From: Candidatus Moraniibacteriota bacterium
GTDB lineage: Bacteria > Patescibacteriota > Minisyncoccia > Moranbacterales > GCA-2747515
Length of the DNA stretch: 15,418 bases
Direction: 5' to 3'
Assembly (NCBI GenBank): GCA_029938745.1
Contig: JAOZUJ010000018.1
Span: forward strand, 1-15,418
Below the pieces are notes generated by a model, which was given only the letters and a program-made list of their open reading frames with translations, made no database searches and was not told where the DNA came from. Below, in pieces: positions 1 through 6,478 of the stretch. Every line of letters starts with the position of its first letter. Position 1 is the first letter of the stretch. A program made the translations under genes and the position numbers.

Positions 1-12
1 TTGTAAAAAGGT

Positions 13-2469
13 TTACAAAATTGTTGCGGCGCTTACGTGGTCGTCTTTCTTTGGTTTCATTATTCGTACGCCTTGTGTTGCTCGTGAGAGTGTTGAGATG
101 TTTCCGAGTGGTGTGCGGATGATTTGTCCGTTTGCGCTTGTGATGATGATGTCACTGTCTGTGTCATCAGCACTTACAATGTATGCACTCACAATTTCAC
201 CAGTTTTTGGTGTGATCTTTGCAGTTTTGATACCAGATCCACCACGACGCTGTGCTTTGTATTGTGTCATCTTTGTTTTTTTGCCGTATCCGTTTTCTGT
301 GAGGATAAATAATTGTGCACCTTTTTGATTGGCAAACATGATGTCCATACCGATTACAAGATCATCTTTTTTGAGTTTTATACCACGTACTCCCGCAGCG
401 CTACGGCCCATTGCACGTACATTTGATTCTTTAAATCGGATTGATTGACCGCGTGCTGTTACGAGTGAGATATCATCTGTGCCTGTTGTTGGTTTGACCC
501 ATTTTAATTTATCTTCACCTTTTAGTTTGATTGCGATGAGACCACCACGACGCACATTGTCGAAGTCTTTGATCTTTACTTTTTTGACCACACCAGCTTT
601 TGTTGCCATGAAGAGGAATTTGAATCCATCGTCTTTATTAAATGGAATAATTTCTGTGATTTCTTCATTCGGTGCGAGCTGGAGGAAATTGACAATCGCA
701 TTTCCTTTTGCGGTTCGTGTTGACTCTGGGATTTCATAGGCTTTCGTCTGAAACACCTTACCAGTATTTGTGAAGAAAAATAAATTGTCATGTGTCATGA
801 CACTAAGCATGCTACGAACACTGGTGTCTTCTTTTGTGTTTGCTCCGATTACACCTTTGCCACCACGTTTTTGTACGCGGTATACACTAGGGTTCATACG
901 TTTAATATAACCGTCAGTTGTCATTGTGATAATTGCTTCTTCATTTGCTACGAGATCTTCCTGCTTGAATTCGCCGATTGCATTTTTGAATACACGCGTT
1001 TTACGAGGATCACCATATTTTTCTGATAATTCAATCAATTCATCTTTGATGATATTTTTTTGTTTTTTATCACTTTTCAAAATTGCTTCCAATAATCTGA
1101 TAATGCGAAGCTTTTCTTTGAGTTCATCTTCAATTTTCTTACGCTCCAGACCAGCAAGTGTTTGTAATCGCATTTCCAAAATTGCAGTTGTCTGCAAATC
1201 AGAAAATTTGAATTTTTTGCGGAGATTATCATGAGCTGTTTCACGAGTTCTGGATTTTTTGATAATTGCAATTACTGCATCGATATTGTCGAGTGCTTTT
1301 CGCAAACCTTCGAGGATATGTGCTCGCTCTTTTGCTTTTTTGAGATCAAATTTCGTACGTCGGACAACAACTTCACGACGATGTGCGATATAATATTCCA
1401 AAATTTCTTTGAGATTCAAAATACGTGGCTCAATACCATCAACAAGCGCTAACATATTTGCATTAAAGTTTTTTTGCAAGTCTGTTAGTGTATATAATTT
1501 ATTGAGTACTTTTTGTGGGTAGGCATCTTTTTTGAGTTCCATGACAATGCGTACGCCATCTTTATTGGATTCATCACGCAGTGCTTTAATTCCGATGAGC
1601 TTCTTATCTTTCACGAGGTTCGCAATTTTTTCTATGAGAGTTGCCTTATTTGTGAGATATGTAATCTCTGTCACAATGATCGAGAATTGTCCAGCGCGAC
1701 CTTCTATAATTTCAGCTTTTGCACGCATTGTGATCTTACCGTGTCCTGTTGCGTATGCTTCTCGGATATCTTTTTTATTATAAATCATGCCACCAGTAGG
1801 GAAGTCTGGTCCCGTCACAAATTCCATGAGCTCATCAACGTCAGCTCTAGGATTATCAATTAAATATGAAATTGCACCAATGAGCTCGTTGAGATTGTGT
1901 GGTGGGATGTTTGTTGCCATACCGACGGCGATGCCCATTGTACCGTTCAAGAGTAATTGTGGGAGTTTTGCTGGAAGTACAGATGGTTCTTGATGTACGC
2001 CATCAAAGTTTGGACGAAAATCAACCGTGTCTTTTTCAATATCAAAAAGCATTTCTTCTGCAATATACTGAAGTTTTGCTTCTGTATAACGGTAGGCAGC
2101 TGCACGGTCACCGTCCATTGAACCAAAGTTTCCTTGTCCCCATACAAGTGGATAGCGCAGAGAGAAGTCTTGTGCCATACGAACCATTGTGTCGTAAACA
2201 GCTGTATCACCATGTGGATGATATTTACCAAGCACTTCACCAACAACTGTTGCGCTTTTGCGGAATTTTGCAGTTGGCTTGAGACCTGTTTTCCACATAG
2301 AATACAGGATGCGACGGTGTACAGGCTTCATGCCATCACGTACATCTGGGAGAGCACGAGCGATGATTACGCTCATTGCATATTCAAGATATGATTTTTG
2401 CATCTCCTGGACAATTGGTTGTGGGGAGATGTCTTGGTGTACTGGTGCTTCTGATTTTTTCTGCGCCAT
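13..2469 (-). CDS. gyrA: DNA gyrase subunit A
   Basis: This is the breakage-reunion subunit of type II topoisomerase. With GyrB it introduces negative supercoils using ATP. The 818-residue length is normal for GyrA. The N-terminal winged-helix/tower part carries the quinolone-region motif HPHGDTAVYD (Thr89 and Asp93 match E. coli Ser83 and Asp87) and the catalytic tyrosine Tyr128 in RYTE. The C-terminal beta-pinwheel carries a GyrA-box, QKRGGKG, at about 533-539. A second box-like QRRGGSG and weaker repeats follow. The GyrA-box separates it from ParC. Two positions near the active site are unusual: Trp110 replaces the common Asp in LVDGQGNFGS, and Tyr126 replaces Met in AAMRYTE. The start fits the family and has no Shine-Dalgarno sequence. 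gyrB is not in the window. Confidence 0.97.
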   Translation of the reverse strand: MAQKKSEAPVHQDISPQPIVQEMQKSYLEYAMSVIIARALPDVRDGMKPVHRRILYSMWKTGLKPTAKFRKSATVVGEVLGKYHPHGDTAVYDTMVRMAQDFSLRYPLVWGQGNFGSMDGDRAAAYRYTEAKLQYIAEEMLFDIEKDTVDFRPNFDGVHQEPSVLPAKLPQLLLNGTMGIAVGMATNIPPHNLNELIGAISYLIDNPRADVDELMEFVTGPDFPTGGMIYNKKDIREAYATGHGKITMRAKAEIIEGRAGQFSIIVTEITYLTNKATLIEKIANLVKDKKLIGIKALRDESNKDGVRIVMELKKDAYPQKVLNKLYTLTDLQKNFNANMLALVDGIEPRILNLKEILEYYIAHRREVVVRRTKFDLKKAKERAHILEGLRKALDNIDAVIAIIKKSRTRETAHDNLRKKFKFSDLQTTAILEMRLQTLAGLERKKIEDELKEKLRIIRLLEAILKSDKKQKNIIKDELIELSEKYGDPRKTRVFKNAIGEFKQEDLVANEEAIITMTTDGYIKRMNPSVYRVQKRGGKGVIGANTKEDTSVRSMLSVMTHDNLFFFTNTGKVFQTKAYEIPESTRTAKGNAIVNFLQLAPNEEITEIIPFNKDDGFKFLFMATKAGVVKKVKIKDFDNVRRGGLIAIKLKGEDKLKWVKPTTGTDDISLVTARGQSIRFKESNVRAMGRSAAGVRGIKLKKDDLVIGMDIMFANQKGAQLFILTENGYGKKTKMTQYKAQRRGGSGIKTAKITPKTGEIVSAYIVSADDTDSDIIITSANGQIIRTPLGNISTLSRATQGVRIMKPKKDDHVSAATIL

Positions 2470-2491
2470 ATGTTTAAAATAATTAAGTTAT

Positions 2492-2520
2492 ATAATAAAT
2501 CATTTGTTTGCTACATACAA
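2492..2520 (-). promoter_or_regulatory. Candidate promoter of gyrA
   Basis: On the minus strand a TTGTAT box (2515-2520) and a TATTAT box (2492-2497) are separated by exactly 17 nt. The predicted transcription start is about 16 nt before the gyrA ATG. The -10 box is good and the -35 box is weak. The promoter follows directly after a hairpin, so gyrA probably has its own transcript. Confidence 0.45.
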
Positions 2521-2526
2521 AAACGA

Positions 2527-2554
2527 CAAAAAACACTTCTTACATTGTTTTTTG
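2527..2554 (-). terminator. A-rich hairpin, possible terminator upstream of gyrA
   Basis: CAAAAAACA and TGTTTTTTG form a perfect 9-bp inverted repeat with a 10-nt loop. Read on the minus strand it is followed by TCG and five T. It could end transcripts from the small membrane-protein gene just before the gyrA promoter. The stem is A/T-rich, so termination strength is uncertain. Confidence 0.35.
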
Positions 2555-2567
2555 TTTGTATTTTTAT

Positions 2568-2624
2568 TCTATAGTTAATCTTTTTTTTCATATCGTAGAC
2601 ATAAAAACAAGGATTAACTATAGA
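2568..2624. repeat. Perfect 13-bp inverted repeat between gyrA and the membrane-protein gene
   Basis: TCTATAGTTAATC at 2568-2580 is exactly complementary to 2612-2624. The 31-nt loop can pair further through its T-rich and A-rich halves, giving an extended hairpin. It begins 11 nt past the stop codon of the minus-strand membrane-protein gene. A longer T-rich stretch lies on the plus-strand side, where no gene reads in. It may be a terminator or an RNA-stability hairpin. Confidence 0.5.
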
Positions 2625-2634
2625 TATTTTTGTT

Positions 2635-2931
2635 TTATAATTCGGTTTCGTCAGACTGTTCTAGTAAGTCGTCAATGGAGACAGACTCGCTATTAATGAT
2701 GTCTGTATCGATGGCATCGAGGCTTTCTTGCAAGGTTGAGAGAGAATCACTGTTCTCATCCGCAGTTGTTGTAGGAGACTCCATATTAAAAAATGTGATT
2801 TGCATTGAGATGATCCAGATAAATATAACAACAATCATAACAGCAGTAACCCAAAACCATACATAACGCTTGCGAATATTTTCTGGCTTTTGGCGAATTT
2901 CATCTACTTTTTTTTCTATTCTATTAAACAT
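2635..2931 (-). CDS. Small single-pass membrane protein of unknown function
   Basis: The 98-residue product has a charged N-terminus (residues 1-22, with KKVDEIRQKPENIRKR). One hydrophobic helix follows at about 23-46, rich in Trp, Val and Ile. The tail is about 50 residues, acidic and Ser/Thr/Asp-rich. The positive N-terminus suggests an N-in anchor with the acidic tail outside. No cysteines or catalytic motifs are visible and I do not recognise a family. It lies between gyrA and the MBL-fold gene on the same strand. A 113-bp palindromic repeat lies upstream and hairpins lie downstream, so co-transcription with either neighbour is doubtful. No Shine-Dalgarno sequence precedes the ATG. Composition and the clear hydrophobic helix support a real gene. 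Confidence 0.75.
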   Translation of the reverse strand: MFNRIEKKVDEIRQKPENIRKRYVWFWVTAVMIVVIFIWIISMQITFFNMESPTTTADENSDSLSTLQESLDAIDTDIINSESVSIDDLLEQSDETEL

Positions 2932-2984
2932 ATTTTATTTTTGTAAGATTTTATATATTAGACTTCTTAAAAAACTTATTCATG

Positions 2985-3097
2985 TGTCATTTCGACTGTA
3001 GCGGAGCGAAATGGAGAAATCTCTAAACTTACAGTTTTATAATGCTATTACAGCTTTGAGATCTCTCGACTTCGTTATCACTACGCTCGAGATGACA
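2985..3097. repeat. 113-bp palindromic MITE-like repeat, full copy
   Basis: The ends are imperfect inverted repeats. The left end starts TGTCATTTCGA, and the right end reads TGTCATCTCGA on the opposite strand. Complementarity continues with a few mismatches for about 40 bp on each side (roughly 2985-3026 against 3054-3097). A related but left-truncated copy lies at 5787-5866. It has no coding capacity. It resembles the short dispersed palindromic elements common in bacterial intergenic DNA. Confidence 0.75.
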
Positions 3098-3123
3098 ATT
3101 TTTTAAAAGGTCTAATATCTTTA

Positions 3124-3786
3124 TTATACTACATCAAGGAGTATTACGTCCATTACTTTATTTTCTAGTTCTTTTACTTTGATGACAAGTTTATCCTCTT
3201 TTGCTTTTGGACAATTACTGATTTCGCTACAAAAGTCTTTTTCATCACGAAGTCCCTTTGTTTTCATTCCTTTTGTCTTATATTGCATTGGGATAATGAT
3301 CTTTGCTTCAATTTTTCGTGCAAGGGTTTCTGCTGTTTTGCCATCGATTCCCGCTTCGTCACCAACTGGCAAAAATACAATGTCAGCACCGATAACTTTA
3401 TCAAGTATTTCTGGCTCCAAATCCATGCCAACAGCCCCAAGATATGCAATTTTTATTCCTTCAACATCAAGTGTAAAAATAACAGTATTACCACGGTCAA
3501 GTCCACCACGTGGATCAGCCGGTGCATCTGTACCGACGATATTTACACTTTTTACCGCATATTCACCTGGTTTATCCAGTACAATTGGCTCACCACGGAG
3601 AATATCAGAATTACTAAACATTGCATCAGGATGAGGAACAAGTACAACATCTGCATTGCCTTGTGGTGGACGAAGTCCAAGCTTTTTGTCATATGGAGCG
3701 AAGATAATAGTCACATCTTCACTACCGCGACCTTCGGTTTTTGCTACAATTTTGAAACAGGAGAATCCATGGTATGTAATATGCAT
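3124..3786 (-). CDS. MBL-fold protein, UlaG-like, with degenerate metal site
   Basis: The 220-residue product follows the order of the UlaG-like metallo-beta-lactamase-fold family (COG2220). It has an N-terminal HGFSCF strand, a DVVLVPHPD strand, GEY at 74-76, NTVIFTLDVEGIKIAYLG at about 100-117, FLPVGDEAGID near 140, and IIIPMQYKT near 163-171. The metal ligands are mostly gone. The HxHxDH motif is reduced to HPDAMF (His52 kept, the others Asp, Met and Phe). The LGDLG aspartate is Ala118. The late MHY histidine is Gln168. It is therefore probably not a normal zinc hydrolase and may be a structural or binding protein. The start matches the family's first strand. No Shine-Dalgarno sequence is present. 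It lies upstream of the small membrane gene and gyrA on the same strand. Confidence 0.85.
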   Translation of the reverse strand: MHITYHGFSCFKIVAKTEGRGSEDVTIIFAPYDKKLGLRPPQGNADVVLVPHPDAMFSNSDILRGEPIVLDKPGEYAVKSVNIVGTDAPADPRGGLDRGNTVIFTLDVEGIKIAYLGAVGMDLEPEILDKVIGADIVFLPVGDEAGIDGKTAETLARKIEAKIIIPMQYKTKGMKTKGLRDEKDFCSEISNCPKAKEDKLVIKVKELENKVMDVILLDVV

Positions 3787-3955
3787 ATTTTTTGTTATTA
3801 GTTGTAATTTTTAGATTTCTCAAAATAAAAGAAAAACGATTGATAAATAAATGTTTTTCTATAGGTAACTGTATCATAATTTGTGGGCAGTGTCTACTTA
3901 TTAAATGCGTGTAAGACAATAGGGAAAGGCGCAGTCTGGTTTTATTTTCTTGGTA

Positions 3956-3984
3956 TTGACTTTTATGTTTTTTTCGTGTATAAT
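3956..3984 (+). promoter_or_regulatory. Sigma-70-type promoter A, for the 4142 gene
   Basis: TTGACT (3956-3961) and TATAAT (3979-3984) have an ideal 17-nt spacer. The boxes and spacer match promoter B (6296-6324) at about 25 of 30 positions, including TTGACTTTT at the left and GTGTATAATA at the right. The predicted start is near 3991. This leaves a leader of about 150 nt before the ATG at 4142. Confidence 0.85.
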
Positions 3985-3990
3985 ATATAT

Positions 3991-4104
3991 AAGAAGATTG
4001 AAGAACGGGTGGCTTTATTCTTCGGAAAAAATTAAATCATGCTTTATAATATAGGGAGCATGGGTGAATTTTTGACGGAGGGCAAAGCAAGTCCGTTTTT
4101 TATT
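3991..4104 (+). ncRNA. Structured leader A, candidate cis-regulatory RNA
   Basis: Between promoter A and the 4142 gene the RNA can form an enclosing 10-bp stem: TGAAGAACGG (3999-4008) with CCGTTTTTTA (4093-4102), including two G-U pairs. Inside lie GTGGC (4009-4013), a GCTTT/AAAGC helix (4012-4016 with 4084-4088), an AAAAATT/AATTTTT helix, and a CATGCT/AGCATG hairpin (4038-4043 with 4057-4062). A competing hairpin, ACGGA/TCCGT (4075-4079 with 4092-4096), is followed by a T run and would make a terminator. Both folds use the same CCGT strand, so a switch is possible. Leader B shares the GGGTGGC core and the enclosing stem. I do not recognise a known riboswitch class. This is a hand fold without energies. 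Confidence 0.55.
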
Positions 4105-4141
4105 TCCTTCTTTTAATTAATCAATATGCTAAAATAAGTAT

Positions 4142-4879
4142 ATGAAAAATCAAAAACAAAAAAGCGTAGTGAAAAAAAGAGGGCTATATATTGCCCTAGC
4201 ATTAGCTCTATTTGTGGGAGCTCCTGTTCTTGGTGCCATTTTGGTACAAAACTTTACACAATGGGATGTAATAGTCGATGTACCTCCAATTGTTAAGTTA
4301 GAAGGTGCTGATGAAGCACTTTCAAATGGTTATTTGGTAGTAGACCTTGGTCAAACTATTTCAAATAATGATAGTGGACTTCCAACACCTGGTTCTGGCG
4401 ATGTTCTTTTGGCTCATGAAGAGATTACATTTACATGTTTTGGTGGAGACCGAACATATTATACAGATGTAATTCAATTGCAAAATACAACAGGTGATAC
4501 GTGGAATGTAGAGCTTATAGTAGAGGCAGATCTTGCGGGAAATCCTGCTTTTGATGATAACTTTACAACGGCTACTGGTGATGCTGATATCTGGTTGTTT
4601 ACATCTGATCAAGATAGTACAGGTGGTGCAATTACAGAGGTGCCAAATCCAGGTAACTACGGTTCATTAACAGAGTGGTATAATGCCGCTGGTGTAAATG
4701 ATGCTATTCAATTAGAAGTTGTTAATGGTGTTATGTCAGTAGCAAATGCTTCTTCAGGATCATTTACAATCCCAACAACAGAACAACGTCAATTGGGTCT
4801 TGTAGTTGATTGTTCTAGTGATATGACTGCAGCAAATGATTCTGGAACTTTCCGAATCACTGTACAGTCAACTCCGTAG
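4142..4879 (+). CDS. Secreted or anchored beta-rich surface protein with ILVQNFTQ motif
   Basis: The 245-residue product has a basic N-terminus (KNQKQKSVVKKR), a hydrophobic segment at about 14-31 and a possible signal-peptidase region at PVLGA. The motif ILVQNFTQ follows at 33-40 and is shared exactly with the giant protein starting at 6593. The rest is Asp-, Thr- and Asn-rich, with alternating polar and hydrophobic strands and two cysteines (Cys99, Cys224) that could form one disulfide. The signal, short linker and single beta domain recall TasA/camelysin-type fibre subunits, but this is only a resemblance and no diagnostic motif is seen. It is driven by promoter A through a structured leader and followed by a hairpin. 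No Shine-Dalgarno sequence is seen. It is likely exported and possibly abundant, given the promoter strength. Confidence 0.8.
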   Translation: MKNQKQKSVVKKRGLYIALALALFVGAPVLGAILVQNFTQWDVIVDVPPIVKLEGADEALSNGYLVVDLGQTISNNDSGLPTPGSGDVLLAHEEITFTCFGGDRTYYTDVIQLQNTTGDTWNVELIVEADLAGNPAFDDNFTTATGDADIWLFTSDQDSTGGAITEVPNPGNYGSLTEWYNAAGVNDAIQLEVVNGVMSVANASSGSFTIPTTEQRQLGLVVDCSSDMTAANDSGTFRITVQSTP

Positions 4880-4928
4880 TATAAATTTTTTGAACTGAAA
4901 AATAAATACTAGGATTTAGAAATTAAAT

Positions 4929-4983
4929 ATGGGTGAAAAGCTATGTGATTTATTTCGCAAAAACTTTTCACTCATTTTTCTTT
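4929..4983 (+). terminator. Hairpin C, intrinsic terminator or attenuator between the 4142 and 4996 genes
   Basis: ATGGGTGAAAAG (4929-4940) pairs with CTTTTCACTCAT (4964-4975) over 12 bp, with one G-T pair. Five T, a C and three T follow. It lies 50 nt after the 4142 stop and just before the next ATG. Its arms match hairpin B (6435-6474) and differ by a paired T-A to C-G change. If it terminates, the 4996 gene depends on read-through, because no convincing second promoter is visible. Confidence 0.75.
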
Positions 4984-4995
4984 ATATAAATTTAT

Positions 4996-5619
4996 ATGAT
5001 AGATGAAAACAAAAATGATAATGATAAAAAACAAAATTCAGTGCGTGTAACGCACTTTTATGTGTTTCTTATTATCATTTCTGTAGTTATCATGATCGTA
5101 GCAGCATATATTACATATGGTTATCAATCACGTACAATAGTTATATCCTTTGATCCACTCATAGAAAAAATAAAAGAAAAAAAACAACAAATGAATAATA
5201 TGTCAATTGGTGCAGACTTTTCTCTTGTGCCAAGTGATGATGTTATAGAGGACATTTTGAATGATACAATTCCAAATGTGTGTGATGATATTACAGATGA
5301 TGAGGATATTCAAGAACAGTGTGAGGAAGAACCACTGAGCTGTCTTAAAGAATATGAGATTAACACGATTCTTGTACAGGATTTACCACATCAGAACCAT
5401 TTGTTCATAGAGCTGACAACCGGAAAGAACAATGATTATCTCTATACAGTTGTGATCGATCTTGCTAATAATAATCAAGTTATCCATGCAGAAGGTAAAA
5501 TTGATGATGGCAGATGTCGTGAAGTTGTAGATGAGGGCGGTAATGGTGACGCTTCCTATCTCAAACCAGGACAAGATCCACAAAATAGCGATTTTGTAGA
5601 GGTAAAACCAAAGGAATAA
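4996..5619 (+). CDS. Membrane-anchored protein with four extracellular cysteines
   Basis: The 207-residue product has a short charged cytoplasmic start (residues 1-19) and one hydrophobic helix at about 20-43. The remaining 160 residues are probably outside the cell. This part begins with a Lys-rich, possibly helical stretch (55-66). An acidic segment with Cys96, Cys109 and Cys116 follows, then a strand-rich region (123-168) ending near Cys174. A Gly/Asp/Pro-rich tail closes it. Four cysteines could make two disulfides. No family is recognised. The gene follows the 4142 surface protein on the same strand, separated by hairpin C and with no obvious Shine-Dalgarno sequence. A strong terminator follows 22 nt after the stop. 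It may be an accessory of the neighbouring surface protein, but that is inferred only from position. Confidence 0.78.
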   Translation: MIDENKNDNDKKQNSVRVTHFYVFLIIISVVIMIVAAYITYGYQSRTIVISFDPLIEKIKEKKQQMNNMSIGADFSLVPSDDVIEDILNDTIPNVCDDITDDEDIQEQCEEEPLSCLKEYEINTILVQDLPHQNHLFIELTTGKNNDYLYTVVIDLANNNQVIHAEGKIDDGRCREVVDEGGNGDASYLKPGQDPQNSDFVEVKPKE

Positions 5620-5641
5620 GAACAAATACTTCAATAATGAG

Positions 5642-5672
5642 AAAATCAGTATGTTTATACTGATTTTTTGTT
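5642..5672 (+). terminator. Intrinsic terminator after the 4996 gene
   Basis: AAAATCAGTAT (5642-5652), loop GTTT and ATACTGATTTT (5657-5667) make a perfect 11-bp stem. Two more T and a GTTTTTTG stretch follow. It ends the plus-strand unit that began at promoter A. Confidence 0.9.
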
Positions 5673-5676
5673 TTTT

Positions 5677-5704
5677 GTAGGGACAGTGTCATTGACCTGT
5701 CCGC
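5677..5704. repeat. GTAGGGACAG-type short palindrome, degenerate copy
   Basis: The element begins GTAGGGACAG and ends CTGTCC, giving an imperfect palindrome around TCATTGA. It resembles the two elements between the convergent genes near the window end (15142-15187 and 15206-15233), which also begin GTAGGG. It abuts the terminator at 5642. Confidence 0.5.
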
Positions 5705-5786
5705 ATTATATGATGAAAAATATCATTGTCTGAAATCTTAAGCTATCACAAGCTAAAATTCCGGATAAACCCGCTTACCGGCAGGT

Positions 5787-5866
5787 AAATCTCTAAACTA
5801 ACGGATTTATGATATTGTATAGTTTTGAGATCTCTCGATTTCACTAGCGTTACGCTCGAGATGACA
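5787..5866. repeat. Left-truncated copy of the 113-bp palindromic repeat
   Basis: From AAATCTCTAAACT to the terminal CTCGAGATGACA this stretch aligns with 3018-3097 with scattered differences. The left inverted arm is missing. In its place is a GC-richer segment containing CTTACCGGCAGGTAA (around 5774-5788), itself palindromic, which may be part of another repeat. Confidence 0.7.
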
Positions 5867-5904
5867 AACATATGGACGGTTATGCAAGAAGTCTAATGTA
5901 GCTT

Positions 5905-5932
5905 GAGATCCTGAAACAAGTTCAGGATGACA
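5905..5932. repeat. 28-bp hairpin repeat, GAGATCCTGAA type
   Basis: GAGAT, then CCTGAA and TTCAGG as arms around ACAAG, then ATGACA. The same 28-bp unit occurs inverted at 13791-13818. There the arm bases are changed on both sides (CCTGAA/TTCAGG becomes TCTGAA/TTCAGA), so pairing is kept. Confidence 0.65.
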
Positions 5933-6295
5933 GATTAAAAAACTGTGCAAGATGTCTCGTACAAGAAAATTATTTTAAAATATGCAAAAACTTAATCTAT
6001 TGACAATAAGTTACTAAAAAAAGCATGTTTTACGATGAAAAAAAAGTAAATTATTTTTTATTTTTCAAAAAAAATCATAAAATCATAAAATTTTTTGTAA
6101 ATTGGAGTCAAATTTGTCTATTTTTGAACTTAAATCATAAAGTAATTTACTTTATTTTTGTCAAAATACACACATTTTTTCATAAAGAAAATGCAACATT
6201 TTACGTGTATTTTGACAGTGTTTGCACAAGCCTTGTGTACATACGCCTTGTGGGGCACTTTGTTAATGTAAAAAGTCGTATATTTGAGTCTATAA
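5933..6295. other. A+T-rich non-coding region upstream of promoter B
   Basis: This stretch has no credible gene. It holds A and T tracts, three AAATCATAA words (6068-6140 region), an 11-bp inverted repeat AAAGTAAATTA/TAATTTACTTT (about 6044 and 6142), a 13-bp inverted repeat (6159-6217) and two GCCTTGTG words near 6231 and 6245. The A+T tracts could provide curvature or upstream-element activity for promoter B, but this cannot be shown from sequence alone. Confidence 0.5.
6159..6217. repeat. Perfect 13-bp inverted repeat about 80 bp upstream of promoter B
   Basis: TGTCAAAATACAC (6159-6171) is exactly complementary to GTGTATTTTGACA (6205-6217), with a 33-nt spacer. Its right arm ends 78 bp before the -35 box. 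It could be a regulator-binding pair of half-sites or a hairpin. Promoter A has no such element at the matching distance. Confidence 0.6.
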
Positions 6296-6324
6296 TTGAC
6301 TTTTGGGCATTTTTGGTGTATAAT
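6296..6324 (+). promoter_or_regulatory. Sigma-70-type promoter B, for the giant surface-protein gene
   Basis: TTGACT (6296-6301) and TATAAT (6319-6324) with a 17-nt spacer reproduce promoter A in box sequence, spacing and flanking bases (TTGACTTTT at the left, GTGTATAATA at the right). The predicted start is near 6331, about 260 nt before the chosen start codon of the giant gene. Confidence 0.85.
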
Positions 6325-6330
6325 AAGTAT

Positions 6331-6424
6331 ATAAAAAGATAAAAGGATGGGTGGCCTTTTTTCTGGACAAAATTTGTACAAAATTTACAAGTTTTTCACA
6401 GAAAAAAGCACATCCATTTTTTTA
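6331..6424 (+). ncRNA. Structured leader B, paralog of leader A
   Basis: AAAAGGATGG (6341-6350) pairs with CCATTTTTTT (6414-6423) over 10 bp, including two G-U pairs. Relative to leader A the third pair from the inner end changes from C-G to T-A, a compensatory change. Inside lies the same GTGGC (6351-6355), then a strong second helix, CTTTTTTCTG (6356-6365) with CAGAAAAAAG (6399-6408). The loop contains ACAAAATTT twice (6367, 6378). The 5' half resembles leader A in sequence (GGGTGGC, T-rich run, CTGGACAAAATT against CTTCGGAAAAAATT). It may be a cis-regulator. Combined with hairpin B it could also be a short RNA of about 150 nt. Confidence 0.55.
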
Positions 6425-6434
6425 TTGATTACGT

Positions 6435-6478
6435 ACGGGTGAAAAGTGTCTTGTGACACATATTTTTCACCCGTTTTT
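6435..6478 (+). terminator. Hairpin B, terminator-like structure ahead of the giant gene
   Basis: ACGGGTGAAAA (6435-6445) pairs perfectly with TTTTCACCCGT (6464-6474), with an inner GTGTC/GACAC helix and then TTTTT. It lies between promoter B and the coding region, where a strong terminator would block expression unless regulated. Its arms match hairpin C (4929-4975). It is either an attenuator or the end of a short RNA. Confidence 0.75.

Noticed and set aside
1513..2394. Plus-strand open frames antisense to gyrA
   Set aside because: They mirror the codon pattern of a clear, full-length gyrA and encode Cys/Phe/His-rich products with no domain.
3991..4104. Known riboswitch, such as cyclic-di-GMP, ZTP or guanidine class
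   Set aside because: Short words such as GGGCAAAGC or GGGTGG recall these classes. The required conserved cores and helix order are not present in both leaders.
6025..6342. 105-codon open frame on the plus strand
   Set aside because: It runs through A/T tracts, an inverted repeat and promoter B. Its composition (Phe, Tyr, Lys and Ile only) reflects A+T-rich DNA, and no start signal is present.
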